Positions 1 through 5,933 of a stretch of DNA of 7,444 nucleotides are shown here, piece by piece. The translations under genes and the position numbers were made by a program. The stretch is from Flavobacteriales bacterium. Lineage in GTDB: Bacteria; Bacteroidota; Bacteroidia; Flavobacteriales_F; PHOS-HE28. Every line of letters begins with the position of its first letter. Positions within the stretch are counted from its first letter, which is position 1. The notes below the pieces were generated by a model. That model was not told the DNA's origin. It worked only from the letters and a program-made list of their open reading frames with translations, and ran no database searches. The stretch lies in assembly GCA_020854015.1 (NCBI GenBank), contig JADZGG010000326.1, positions 1-7,444 of the forward strand. The letters run 5' to 3'.

Positions 1-2
1 CT

Positions 3-854
3 TTCCACCTGATGCTCGCGACCCTGGCCACCATGAACGAGCACCCGCAAGAGCTTCGCGCAGCGCGCAAGCAGGCGAAGGCCTACACTGCAAGTATCGA
101 AGAGCTCGGGCTCAACTGGGAACTGGACACGACCGTGGTGGAGGACCTACCATGGAAGGGTTATGCTGCGAGCATGGAACCCAGCAAGGTGAGCGGCCTG
201 CCCAGGTTGCGCTACGACCATGATCGTCCGGTTGAAACGATGGTGCCTTGGATGGACGCTTACCGTCCTTCTGTGTTGAAACAGAAACCGGCCGCCTATC
301 TGGTACCCAAGCAATGGAGCGCGGTGATCGAACGCCTGGAAGCGAGCGGGGTGAAACTGGAGCGAATGGATAAGGACACCAGGCTCGCCGTGGAGCAGGA
401 CAGCATTGGAGCGTTCACCAGTGTTCATCAACCCTATGAAGGTCACTACCTCCACCGGGGCGTTCAAGGATCCTCCTTGCGCAGTGAAGTGATGGCACAC
501 GCCGGGGATGTGCTGGTGCGGTTGGGGCAGCCGACGGACCGTTACGTGATGGAGACCCTGGAGCTCACCGCCGAGGATGGCTTCTTCGCGTGGAACTTCT
601 TCGACAGCCGCCTACAGCAGAAAGAGTGGTTCAGCGACTACGTCTTCGAGGACATCGCCGCCGATCTTCTTGAGAAGGATCCCACATTGAAGGCTGCGCT
701 TGTGGCCCGGCGGAAGGCTGACCCGGCCTTTGCCGCTGATGCTTGGGCCCAGTTACTGTTCATCTACCAACGCTCACCTTACTTCGAGAAGAGCTACCGA
801 CAGTACCCCGTGCTTCGGGTGGTGACGCTTCCTGCCGAACTTCGCCGTCGCTGA
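3..854 (+). CDS. M14-family zinc carboxypeptidase, C-terminal part (5' end outside window)
   Basis: The reading frame is open to the left edge, so this is the last 283 residues of a longer protein. The first ATG in the window (base 12) is internal, because codons F-H-L precede it in frame. The fragment resembles the C-terminal half of the large exported M14 metallocarboxypeptidases of Bacteroidota. Recognisable parts are a stretch around YLVPKQW, the segment FFAWNFFDSRLQQKEWFSDYVFE (described by its key residues WNFFD, QQKE and DYVFE), and an ending with FIYQRSPYF and YPVLRV. The zinc ligands (HxxE and a later His) would lie upstream and cannot be seen. Such enzymes trim C-terminal residues from peptides and are usually periplasmic or secreted. 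The channel gene follows after 8 bases, so co-transcription is likely. The family call rests on remembered similarity of the C-terminal region only. Confidence 0.8.
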   Translation, partial: FHLMLATLATMNEHPQELRAARKQAKAYTASIEELGLNWELDTTVVEDLPWKGYAASMEPSKVSGLPRLRYDHDRPVETMVPWMDAYRPSVLKQKPAAYLVPKQWSAVIERLEASGVKLERMDKDTRLAVEQDSIGAFTSVHQPYEGHYLHRGVQGSSLRSEVMAHAGDVLVRLGQPTDRYVMETLELTAEDGFFAWNFFDSRLQQKEWFSDYVFEDIAADLLEKDPTLKAALVARRKADPAFAADAWAQLLFIYQRSPYFEKSYRQYPVLRVVTLPAELRRR

Positions 855-862
855 GACACACC

Positions 863-1831
863 ATGCTGAACATCAAGGCCCGCCGCTCCGAGGACCCCGG
901 CATCGGCACCAACTTCGACAAGCCCCTGGACCGCCTGGTGGGGAAGGACGGTCGGTTCCATGTGCGCCGCTTGGGCGAGGCAAGCGGCCTGCGCGAAGGT
1001 TTCGTTGCGCTCGCCACCATGCCAACGGGTCAACTGGTGCTCACTTTCGTGCTCGGATACTTGGGCATGAACCTGATCTTCGGGTCATTGTACATGTTGG
1101 TAGGGGTGGAGAACCTGGGTAACGCCAACATCACGAGCCCTGCCGGTAAGTGGATCAGTGCCATCGGAATGAGCGTGCAAACGTTGACCACCGTGGGCTA
1201 CGGTTCGCTCTATCCGAACAGCCCTGCTACATGGACGCTGGCCGCTGTGGAAGGTGTGTTCGGGATCTTGGGATTCTCGCTGATCAGTGCTGTGATCTAT
1301 GCCCGCTTCGCCCGTCCCAGCATGCGCATCGCGTACAGCGAACATGCGCTATTCGCACCGTTCCGCGAGGGCTGGAGCTTCCAACTGCGCCTGGCGAACC
1401 GGCGCAGCACGATGCTCGTGGAAGCCGAGGCTCGTTTGATGTTGGTGATGGCCGACGTGGATGATCAAGGAGAGCGATTGAACTACTACAACCTGAAGCT
1501 GCAATTGGATAAGGTGAGCTTCCTGCCTTTGAGTTGGACGCTTGTCCACCCGATCGATGCCGACAGCCCGCTCGCTGGCATCTCGTACGATGAAATGGTA
1601 CAGCGCCGTGCGGAAGTGATCCTGGTGTTGAAGGGGACCGATGAGGGCTACATGCAACAGGTGATCACCCGGCACTCGTACCGGTATGATGACATGGTAT
1701 GGGGCGCCCGATACATCCGTGCGTTCAGCGCCCGTAAAGGCTCCATGCAGCTCGACCTTGATAAGCTCAGCGACCACCAACACGTCGAAGCGCCCGAGCG
1801 CATGCCCAACGGACAGGGCGTGCTGGCCTGA
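863..1831 (+). CDS. Inward-rectifier (Kir/KirBac-type) potassium channel
   Basis: This 322-residue protein is a K+-selective channel of the inner membrane, acting as a tetramer. The order of parts is an amphipathic slide-helix region (about 30-50), TM1 (about 57-81), a pore helix, the selectivity filter TTVGYG (109-114), TM2 (about 125-148), and a cytoplasmic Ig-like domain from about 152 to 300. Kir hallmarks in that domain are FARPSMRIAYSEHAL just after TM2, LRLANRRSTMLVEAEARL, HPIDADSPL (229-237) and a closing ITRHSYRYDDMVWGARY. The length fits bacterial Kir channels, which run to roughly 300-330 residues. The same frame is open 40 codons further upstream, but that extension overlaps the peptidase gene in another frame. 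The ATG at 863, 8 bases past the peptidase stop, gives the normal Kir N-terminus, including DKPLDRLVGKDGRF. There is no clear Shine-Dalgarno. Ligand and gating signal cannot be told from sequence. Confidence 0.95.
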   Translation: MLNIKARRSEDPGIGTNFDKPLDRLVGKDGRFHVRRLGEASGLREGFVALATMPTGQLVLTFVLGYLGMNLIFGSLYMLVGVENLGNANITSPAGKWISAIGMSVQTLTTVGYGSLYPNSPATWTLAAVEGVFGILGFSLISAVIYARFARPSMRIAYSEHALFAPFREGWSFQLRLANRRSTMLVEAEARLMLVMADVDDQGERLNYYNLKLQLDKVSFLPLSWTLVHPIDADSPLAGISYDEMVQRRAEVILVLKGTDEGYMQQVITRHSYRYDDMVWGARYIRAFSARKGSMQLDLDKLSDHQHVEAPERMPNGQGVLA

Positions 1832-1904
1832 TCTTGGTCAGGAAGTGCCTGCAGCGGCGACCCGACCTTTGGTGGTGACCGAAGGATAATGCAGGTCATG
1901 CACC

Positions 1905-2357
1905 ATGCCCCTCTTGAAACACCACGTGATCCACGCTGCACAACGCAAGGTGGATTCCATGATCGCCGATCACAAGGACCGGATCTCCGACCTGCGCAGC
2001 GCCACCGTGCGCGACGAGATCCAAGAGACCGCCAGCCAGAGCGAACGCACTCGCGAGGCCGACATTGAACTACTGGACCGGTTCAGCGAACAGGCCGAAC
2101 GGTTGGAGCATGAGCGCGATGTCCTCGCGCGCTACGACGTGAAAGCGCATTTGGAGACCGTGCAGCCCGGAGCTGTCGTGATCACCGACCAACGCAACTT
2201 CCTGGTCGGACCCAGCATCGAGGAGTTCCAGAGTGATGGGCAGGATTACCTCGGACTTTCGGTGCAAGCTCCGTTGTACAAGGTCTTGGAGGGGCATCGG
2301 AAGGGCGACCAGGTCGTTTTCCAAGGTGTTACCTACGTGATCATGGATGTGCGCTGA
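1905..2357 (+). CDS. GreA/GreB-like transcription elongation factor homologue
   Basis: A 150-residue protein with the two-part Gre layout. Residues about 10-78 form a long charged helical hairpin, and residues about 85-150 form an FKBP-like C-terminal domain, with PGAVVITD, FLVGPS, YLGLSVQAPLYKVLEG, KGDQVVFQGVTYVI. Canonical Gre factors enter the RNA polymerase secondary channel and use two acidic tip residues (D41 and E44 in E. coli GreA, within DLKENA) to make backtracked RNA cleavable. By eye the tip here reads EIQETA (38-43), which puts E38 and E41 at the same spacing, with D37 adjacent. I recall this shorter family as widespread in Bacteroidota and sometimes misnamed 3-oxoacyl-ACP synthase in databases; I see nothing of a synthase. 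Nearby ATGs at 1889 and 1898 are in another frame, so 1905 is the start. True cleavage activity, or an anti-Gre role, is not established. Confidence 0.75.
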   Translation: MPLLKHHVIHAAQRKVDSMIADHKDRISDLRSATVRDEIQETASQSERTREADIELLDRFSEQAERLEHERDVLARYDVKAHLETVQPGAVVITDQRNFLVGPSIEEFQSDGQDYLGLSVQAPLYKVLEGHRKGDQVVFQGVTYVIMDVR

Positions 2358-2415
2358 GCGCTGCCGATCGTAAGTTCGCGGTCCACCTGCGCACCAACGC
2401 GCCGGTAGGGAGCGA

Positions 2416-2955
2416 ATGGAACTGTACGATCTGGCCTTCGGCGCGCGCGTGAAGCATCCTACCCTGGGCATCGGGGTCATTTACGATATCGACGTACGCA
2501 CGGTGTACGTCTTCTTCAAAGAGCATGGCGAAGAGGCCATCAGCCGCAGTTTCGAGGGGCTGCAGGTGATCGGTCCCGGCCCCGAGATCCCCGGTGCGGA
2601 GCTGGACATCGACAGCGTGAAGGACGCCCTGCGCGATGTGTTGGAGGAGATGCAGCAGCCCCAGCGACCGGTGGAAATGGCGCGCAAGTTCTACGGTGGT
2701 AGTTTGGAGCTGAAGCCGAAGGACACGTCGCTGAAAAGCAAGGAAGTGCCCATTGACGACTTCTTCCACAAGATCGTTATGATCCGCGACCGCTTCCGGG
2801 TGTTGGAGCAGAAGATCAACGCTCACCCGGCCCTCAGCGAACCGGAGAAAGTGGAGCTTCAGCAGTACATCACCCGCTGTTACGGTAGCCTCACCACCTT
2901 CAACATCCTCTTCGAGGACAAGGAGGACCAGTTCGTCGGGCAGAAGGGCGAATGA
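2416..2955 (+). CDS. Conserved Bacteroidota protein with PcrA/UvrD-like Tudor N-terminus
   Basis: A soluble 179-residue protein with no signal peptide or membrane segment. Residues about 7-52 (FGARVKHPTLGIGVI, then VYVFFKEHG and FEGLQVI) follow the pattern G-x-V-x-H-x3-G-x-G-x-V ... V-x-F-x3-G of the C-terminal Tudor-like domain of PcrA/UvrD helicases, a domain known to contact RNA polymerase. A variable linker (55-105, acidic at first) follows. A strongly patterned helical region, about 108-167, comes next, including SKEVPIDDFFHKIVMIRDR, FRVLEQKIN and LQQYITRCYGSLTTFNILF. I recall this second part as a conserved Bacteroidota hypothetical protein but know no function for it. AGGGAG lies a few bases before the ATG and is one of the few Shine-Dalgarno-like sequences in the window. 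The gene starts 58 bases after the Gre-like gene, so the two may share a transcript. Molecular role unknown. Confidence 0.8.
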   Translation: MELYDLAFGARVKHPTLGIGVIYDIDVRTVYVFFKEHGEEAISRSFEGLQVIGPGPEIPGAELDIDSVKDALRDVLEEMQQPQRPVEMARKFYGGSLELKPKDTSLKSKEVPIDDFFHKIVMIRDRFRVLEQKINAHPALSEPEKVELQQYITRCYGSLTTFNILFEDKEDQFVGQKGE

Positions 2956-3003
2956 CCTTGGGCCCACCATCGGCGGGCTACGGGACGACTTTTCAACCGA
3001 CCC

Positions 3004-3035
3004 TTGCGATCGCCCTTTTCGTCGCACTACATTTG
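3004..3035 (+). promoter_or_regulatory. Bacteroidota-type promoter (-33 TTG / -7 TAnnTTTG)
   Basis: TACATTTG at 3028-3035 matches the -7 consensus TAnnTTTG of the Bacteroidota primary sigma factor at all six fixed positions. TTG at 3004-3006 lies 21 bases upstream, which is a plausible place for the -33 element. Transcription would start near 3040-3043, in the 366-base gene-free gap and ahead of the structured RNA at 3081-3274. It could drive that RNA, queE and the downstream gene. The mature RNA may be processed, as about 40 bases separate the predicted start from the closing stem; those bases contain a small hairpin, TCAGC/GCTGA at 3056-3071. The element is short, so a chance match is possible. 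Confidence 0.5.
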
Positions 3036-3224
3036 GGTCACTGCACCGTTCTTTCTCAGCCCGTGCGCTGATCAACGTACAGCCCACACAGGCCACAGGT
3101 TCTCAAAACCAACACTTATTACTCAGGGTCGGAAGATCCAGAGGGCAAAGGCGGGCCGCGCATCCTCTTCGGAGGATGATCCTCACGGACAACGCGGATT
3201 ACTGACCCCTTTCTGTCCGTCCCG

Positions 3225-3247
3225 CTCATGCGATCCATGGGTTTTTT
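3225..3247 (+). terminator. Intrinsic terminator-like hairpin inside the structured RNA
   Basis: CTCATG (3225-3230) pairs with CATGGG (3236-3241), six pairs including one G-U, across the 5-base loop CGATC. It is followed directly by six T (3242-3247). It has the form of a simple intrinsic terminator but the stem is only moderately strong. In the long rod fold the same T tract is used to pair with AAAACC at 3105-3110, so the hairpin and that pairing compete. It could stop transcription early or be the small 3'-strand hairpin of a 6S-like central bubble. Confidence 0.4.
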
Positions 3248-3256
3248 GAACTCGGT

Positions 3257-3274
3257 CCTGTGTGGGCTTTTTTT
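3257..3274 (+). terminator. 3' end of the structured RNA: closing-stem arm plus T7
   Basis: The 3' arm of the 12-bp long-range stem (partner at 3081-3092) is followed by an uninterrupted T run. I found no good local hairpin just before this T run, so the long-range partner is what makes it terminator-like. It ends about 47 bases before the queE start, so queE needs read-through or a promoter downstream of it. No TAnnTTTG element is seen between 3275 and 3321. Confidence 0.5.
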
Positions 3275-3321
3275 GTCCTGTCGTGAACGCCCCTTCCTCC
3301 ACCATTCCCCTCAATTCCGCC

Positions 3322-3915
3322 ATGCTCCCGATCATGGAGGCCTTCTATACCGTGCAGGGGGAAGGGCTCTTCGCCGGACAGGCGGCCTACTTCATCCGCT
3401 TGGGTGGCTGTGATGTGGGTTGTGTATGGTGCGATGTGAAGGACAGTTGGGACGCCGAGGCTCATCCGAAGCTCCCTGTCGAGGACATCGTTTCCGAGGC
3501 AGTGAAGCATCCGGCCCGCATCGCCGTGGTCACGGGCGGCGAACCCTTGATGCACGACCTGAAGCCCTTGACCGACGCCTTGCGTGCTGCCGGGTTCCGC
3601 ACGCACATCGAAACCTCAGGCAGCAGCCCGCTCAGTGGCGATTGGCATCATATCTGCTTCAGCCCCAAGAAATTCAAGGCACCTGTGAGCGGTTTTCACC
3701 AATTCGCGGATGAGCTGAAGGTGGTCGTGTTCAACAAGCACGACATCACATGGGCCGATGAGCACGCTGCTCTGGTACCCACGGAATGTGCCTGTTTCCT
3801 TCAACCCGAATGGGATAAGCGTGATACCGTGATGTCCCTCATCGTCGAGAAGGTCAAGGCCGATCCACGCTGGCGCATTTCGCTTCAGACCCATAAATAC
3901 CTGAACATTCCTTGA
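3322..3915 (+). CDS. queE: 7-carboxy-7-deazaguanine synthase QueE (radical SAM)
   Basis: QueE is a cytosolic radical SAM enzyme that contracts 6-carboxy-tetrahydropterin to 7-carboxy-7-deazaguanine, a step on the way to preQ0 and queuosine in tRNA. The 197-residue protein opens with FYTVQGEG (8-15) and has the cluster motif CDVGCVWC (30-37; CX3CX2C for the 4Fe-4S cluster), followed by DVKDSWD. It also has the SAM-binding TGGEP (71-75), HIETSGS (95-101), FSPKK (113-117) and a C-terminal QTHKYLNIP. The frame is open upstream to a GTG at 3262, but that start lies inside the RNA closing stem. The ATG at 3322 gives the normal family N-terminus. The protein is shorter than E. coli QueE (about 223), which I regard as usual for Bacteroidota. 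Its TGA overlaps the ATG of the next gene. queC, queD and queF are not in the window. Confidence 0.95.
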   Translation: MLPIMEAFYTVQGEGLFAGQAAYFIRLGGCDVGCVWCDVKDSWDAEAHPKLPVEDIVSEAVKHPARIAVVTGGEPLMHDLKPLTDALRAAGFRTHIETSGSSPLSGDWHHICFSPKKFKAPVSGFHQFADELKVVVFNKHDITWADEHAALVPTECACFLQPEWDKRDTVMSLIVEKVKADPRWRISLQTHKYLNIP

Positions 3916-5915
3916 TGGTACGCAAAGGCTCTCCCGCGCAGTTGGCTATCCGCAGTTGGCAGATCGTCTTCTTCTCCGCTGCGATGTGCTTCTGCCTAAG
4001 ACCCACTGCAGCCATTGCTCAGCCTGGTAGCTACACCACCAAGGAGTCACGCGCCATCAAACTGTACGAGGAGGGCGGCGAGTGCATGCGCATGCAGAAA
4101 TGGGCCTGTGCAGAGAGCAACCTGAAGAAGGCCGCCGCCTTCGACGACCATTTCGTGGAACCGCGCTACACCCTGGCTGAGCTGTACGACATGCAAGGCA
4201 AGGATGCGGAGAGCATGGCCTATTACCGTGAAGCCCTGGCCATTCTGCCCGGGTACTTCCCCAACGCCTACCTGCACCTGGCGGACATTGAGTTCCGCAA
4301 CCAGCAATTCACCAGTGCTGAACAGCACTACCGGGATTACTTGAAGCTGGAGAACGAAGAGCAACGCCGCGATCGCGCGGAATTGGGCATCGCCAACTGC
4401 CTCTTCGCCGCGGAGTCCATCAAGAACCCCGTGCCTTTCGAGCCGAAGAACCTGGGACCGAACATCAACACCACCGACCCCGAGTACTACCCTTGCATCA
4501 CGGCGGATGATTCCACATTGATCTATACGCGTCGCGTCACCGATCCGGAAGCACAGCCGTATGGCATGCAGGAGGATTTCTTCGTGAGCCACCGTGCGCA
4601 GGGAGGTGCTTGGACCAAGGGCGAACCCGTACCCAATGTGAACATGCGCCAGTTCAACGAAGGCGCCGGGACGCTTACGCCGGATGGTCGCTTCATCGTG
4701 TTCACGAAGTGTGCTGGCGATGATGGCATGTACGGCGGCGGTCTGAAAGGCCTGGGCAGCTGCGACCTCTTCATCAGCCGCCGCATCGGCGATCGGTGGA
4801 CCAAACCGGAGAACCTCGGAACGCCCGTGAACTCCCGCGCCTGGGAAAGCCAGCCTAGCATGGGCAGCGACGGCCGCTCCCTCTACTTCGTCCGTGGCCA
4901 GCGCATGCGTGATGGTGTGAAGGGCATGGACATCTACATGTGTCGCCTTCAGGATGATGGTTCCTTCAGCAAGCCCGAGAAAGTGAAAGGCCAGGTGAAC
5001 ACACCGATGCAGGAAGAGAGTCCCCAGATCCACCCTGATGGCCGCACGTTGTTCTTCAGCAGCGATGGGCATGCCGGCATGGGTGGGCTCGACATCTTCG
5101 TGAGCAGGCTTCAGGAGGACAGCACTTGGAGCAAGCCGCAGAACCTCGGCTACCCCATCAACACGAACGCCGACGAGAACAGCCTGCTCGTAAGCGCCGA
5201 CGGTAAGCTCGCCTACTTCGCCAGTGACCGTCCGGGTGGACAAGGCGACCTCGATCTCTACAGCTTCGAGCTGTACCAGCAGGTGCGCCCCAACGCGGTG
5301 AGCTTCGTGCGCGGCAAGGTTTACGACAAGGAGACCAAGGCCGCACTGGAGGCGGATGTGATGCTGTACGACCTGTCCACTGGCGCACTGGCCACGGCTG
5401 CTTACAGTGATCCGAGCACCGGCGAGTTCCTTGTCTGCCTCCCCACCAGCAGGGATTACGCGCTCAACGCCGGACTGGAGGGCTACCTCTTCTTCTCCCA
5501 GAACTACGCGGTACAGGGCGAAGGCACGGTCACCAAGCCCTTCACGCTCGATGTGCCGATGTCACCGCTAAAGAAGGACGCGCACATCGCCTTGCGCAAC
5601 GTGTTCTTCAACACGGCCAGCTTTGAGTTATTGCCGCAGAGCAACGTGGAACTGGACAAGCTCGTGAAGCTGATGTTCGTGAACCCGACCTTGAAGATCG
5701 AAGTGGGCGGCCACACTGACAATGCAGGCTCCGATACTGACAACCTGAAGCTGAGCGATCAGCGCGCCAACGCGGTGCGCGACTTCCTGGTGAAGAAGGG
5801 CATCGAGGCCGCGCGCATTACAGCCAAGGGCTACGGTGAAACGAAGCCCATGGCCACCAACGACACCGAGGAAGGCCGTGCGCTCAACCGGCGGACGGAG
5901 GTGGTGGTGCAGTAG
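3915..5915 (+). CDS. PorE-like envelope protein: TPR, PD40 propeller, CNA-B-like and OmpA C-terminal domains
   Basis: A 666-residue exported protein. Residues 1-35 form a signal peptide (n-region Arg/Lys, hydrophobic IVFFSAAMCFCL, AIA|Q cleavage); I see no convincing lipobox. About three TPR units follow (48-149). Then come five PD40/WD40-like blades with cores TADDSTLIY (196), TPDGRFIVF (255), GSDGRSLYF (318), HPDGRTLFF (373) and SADGKLAYF (428), spaced 55-63 residues apart. A carboxypeptidase-regulatory/CNA-B-like beta domain (about 463-548) and an OmpA-type peptidoglycan-binding domain (about 556-666) complete it. In the last, GHTDNAG has Asp602, and Arg617 lies 15 residues on, the spacing of the diaminopimelate-binding Asp/Arg pair in OmpA. 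This order and length match PorE (about 670 residues), which helps anchor the type IX secretion machinery to peptidoglycan. Bacteroidota carry several paralogues of this layout, so the PorE role is inferred. The ATG at 3915 shares its A with the queE stop. Confidence 0.85.
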   Translation: MVRKGSPAQLAIRSWQIVFFSAAMCFCLRPTAAIAQPGSYTTKESRAIKLYEEGGECMRMQKWACAESNLKKAAAFDDHFVEPRYTLAELYDMQGKDAESMAYYREALAILPGYFPNAYLHLADIEFRNQQFTSAEQHYRDYLKLENEEQRRDRAELGIANCLFAAESIKNPVPFEPKNLGPNINTTDPEYYPCITADDSTLIYTRRVTDPEAQPYGMQEDFFVSHRAQGGAWTKGEPVPNVNMRQFNEGAGTLTPDGRFIVFTKCAGDDGMYGGGLKGLGSCDLFISRRIGDRWTKPENLGTPVNSRAWESQPSMGSDGRSLYFVRGQRMRDGVKGMDIYMCRLQDDGSFSKPEKVKGQVNTPMQEESPQIHPDGRTLFFSSDGHAGMGGLDIFVSRLQEDSTWSKPQNLGYPINTNADENSLLVSADGKLAYFASDRPGGQGDLDLYSFELYQQVRPNAVSFVRGKVYDKETKAALEADVMLYDLSTGALATAAYSDPSTGEFLVCLPTSRDYALNAGLEGYLFFSQNYAVQGEGTVTKPFTLDVPMSPLKKDAHIALRNVFFNTASFELLPQSNVELDKLVKLMFVNPTLKIEVGGHTDNAGSDTDNLKLSDQRANAVRDFLVKKGIEAARITAKGYGETKPMATNDTEEGRALNRRTEVVVQ

Positions 5916-5916
5916 G

Positions 5917-5928
5917 GGCGAGATCGCC
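5917..5928. other. Short dyad between convergent genes
   Basis: GGCGA-GA-TCGCC is a perfect inverted repeat, 5 bp per arm (4 bp plus an AGAT loop if folded as RNA). It sits in the 18-base gap between the convergent stop codons of the PorE-like gene and the minus-strand membrane protein. Its position suits a two-way terminator, but there is no T tract on either side, so this may be chance in GC-rich DNA. Confidence 0.2.
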
Positions 5929-5933
5929 GCCGC

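Larger units (their letters stand above)
3081..3274 (+). ncRNA. Candidate structured non-coding RNA, possibly 6S-like
   Basis: AGCCCACACAGG (3081-3092) is perfectly complementary to CCTGTGTGGGCT (3257-3268), and that 3' arm runs straight into a seven-T tract (3268-3274). Pairing continues inward: GGTTC (3098-3102) with GAACT (3248-3252, one G-U), then AAAACC (3105-3110) with GGTTTT (3240-3245). Next comes an open region (3111-3125 facing about 3209-3239) whose 3' strand can fold into a small hairpin (3225-3241). A terminal arm follows: GGGTC (3126-3130) with GACCC (3204-3208), CCGCG (3156-3160) with CGCGG (3193-3197), and CATCCTC-TTCG-GAGGATG (3161-3178), a 7-bp hairpin with the very stable cUUCGg loop. 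A long closing stem, a central bubble with a 3'-strand hairpin and a terminal arm over about 190 nt is the outline of 6S RNA, which binds the RNA polymerase holoenzyme. The strand is set by the T tract and the UUCG loop. Alternatives are a queE leader/attenuator or another unknown RNA. The structure claim is firmer than the 6S identity. Confidence 0.5.

Noticed and set aside
1864..1871. Promoter -7 element before the Gre-like gene (GACCTTTG)
   Set aside because: It misses the first T of TAnnTTTG, and the nearest upstream TTG (1834-1836) is 27 bases away, too far for a normal -33 element.
2962..2993. Terminator after the Tudor-like gene
   Set aside because: GCCCACC/GGCGGGC has a mismatch and a 3-base loop, and only four T lie about 11 bases further on, so it is too weak to call.
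2341..3096. 251-codon minus-strand frame across the Tudor-like gene
   Set aside because: It is antisense to a conserved gene, has no motif, and runs into the promoter and RNA region.
3098..3120. preQ1 riboswitch for queE
   Set aside because: AGGTTCTC resembles the start of a preQ1-I hairpin, but the loop and the A-rich tail ending in AACUA are missing.
3004..3249. 81-codon plus-strand frame in the gap before queE
   Set aside because: Its composition is irregular, it has no family resemblance, and the DNA is better explained by the RNA stems and T tracts.
3262..3321. Upstream GTG start for queE
   Set aside because: It lies within the closing stem of the RNA and adds 20 residues not typical of QueE; the ATG at 3322 gives the family N-terminus.
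4047..5243. 398-codon open frame on the minus strand inside the PorE-like gene
   Set aside because: It is antisense to a gene with clear domains; its His/Val/Ala-rich translation has no recognisable motif and is what GC-rich codon bias gives on the opposite strand.
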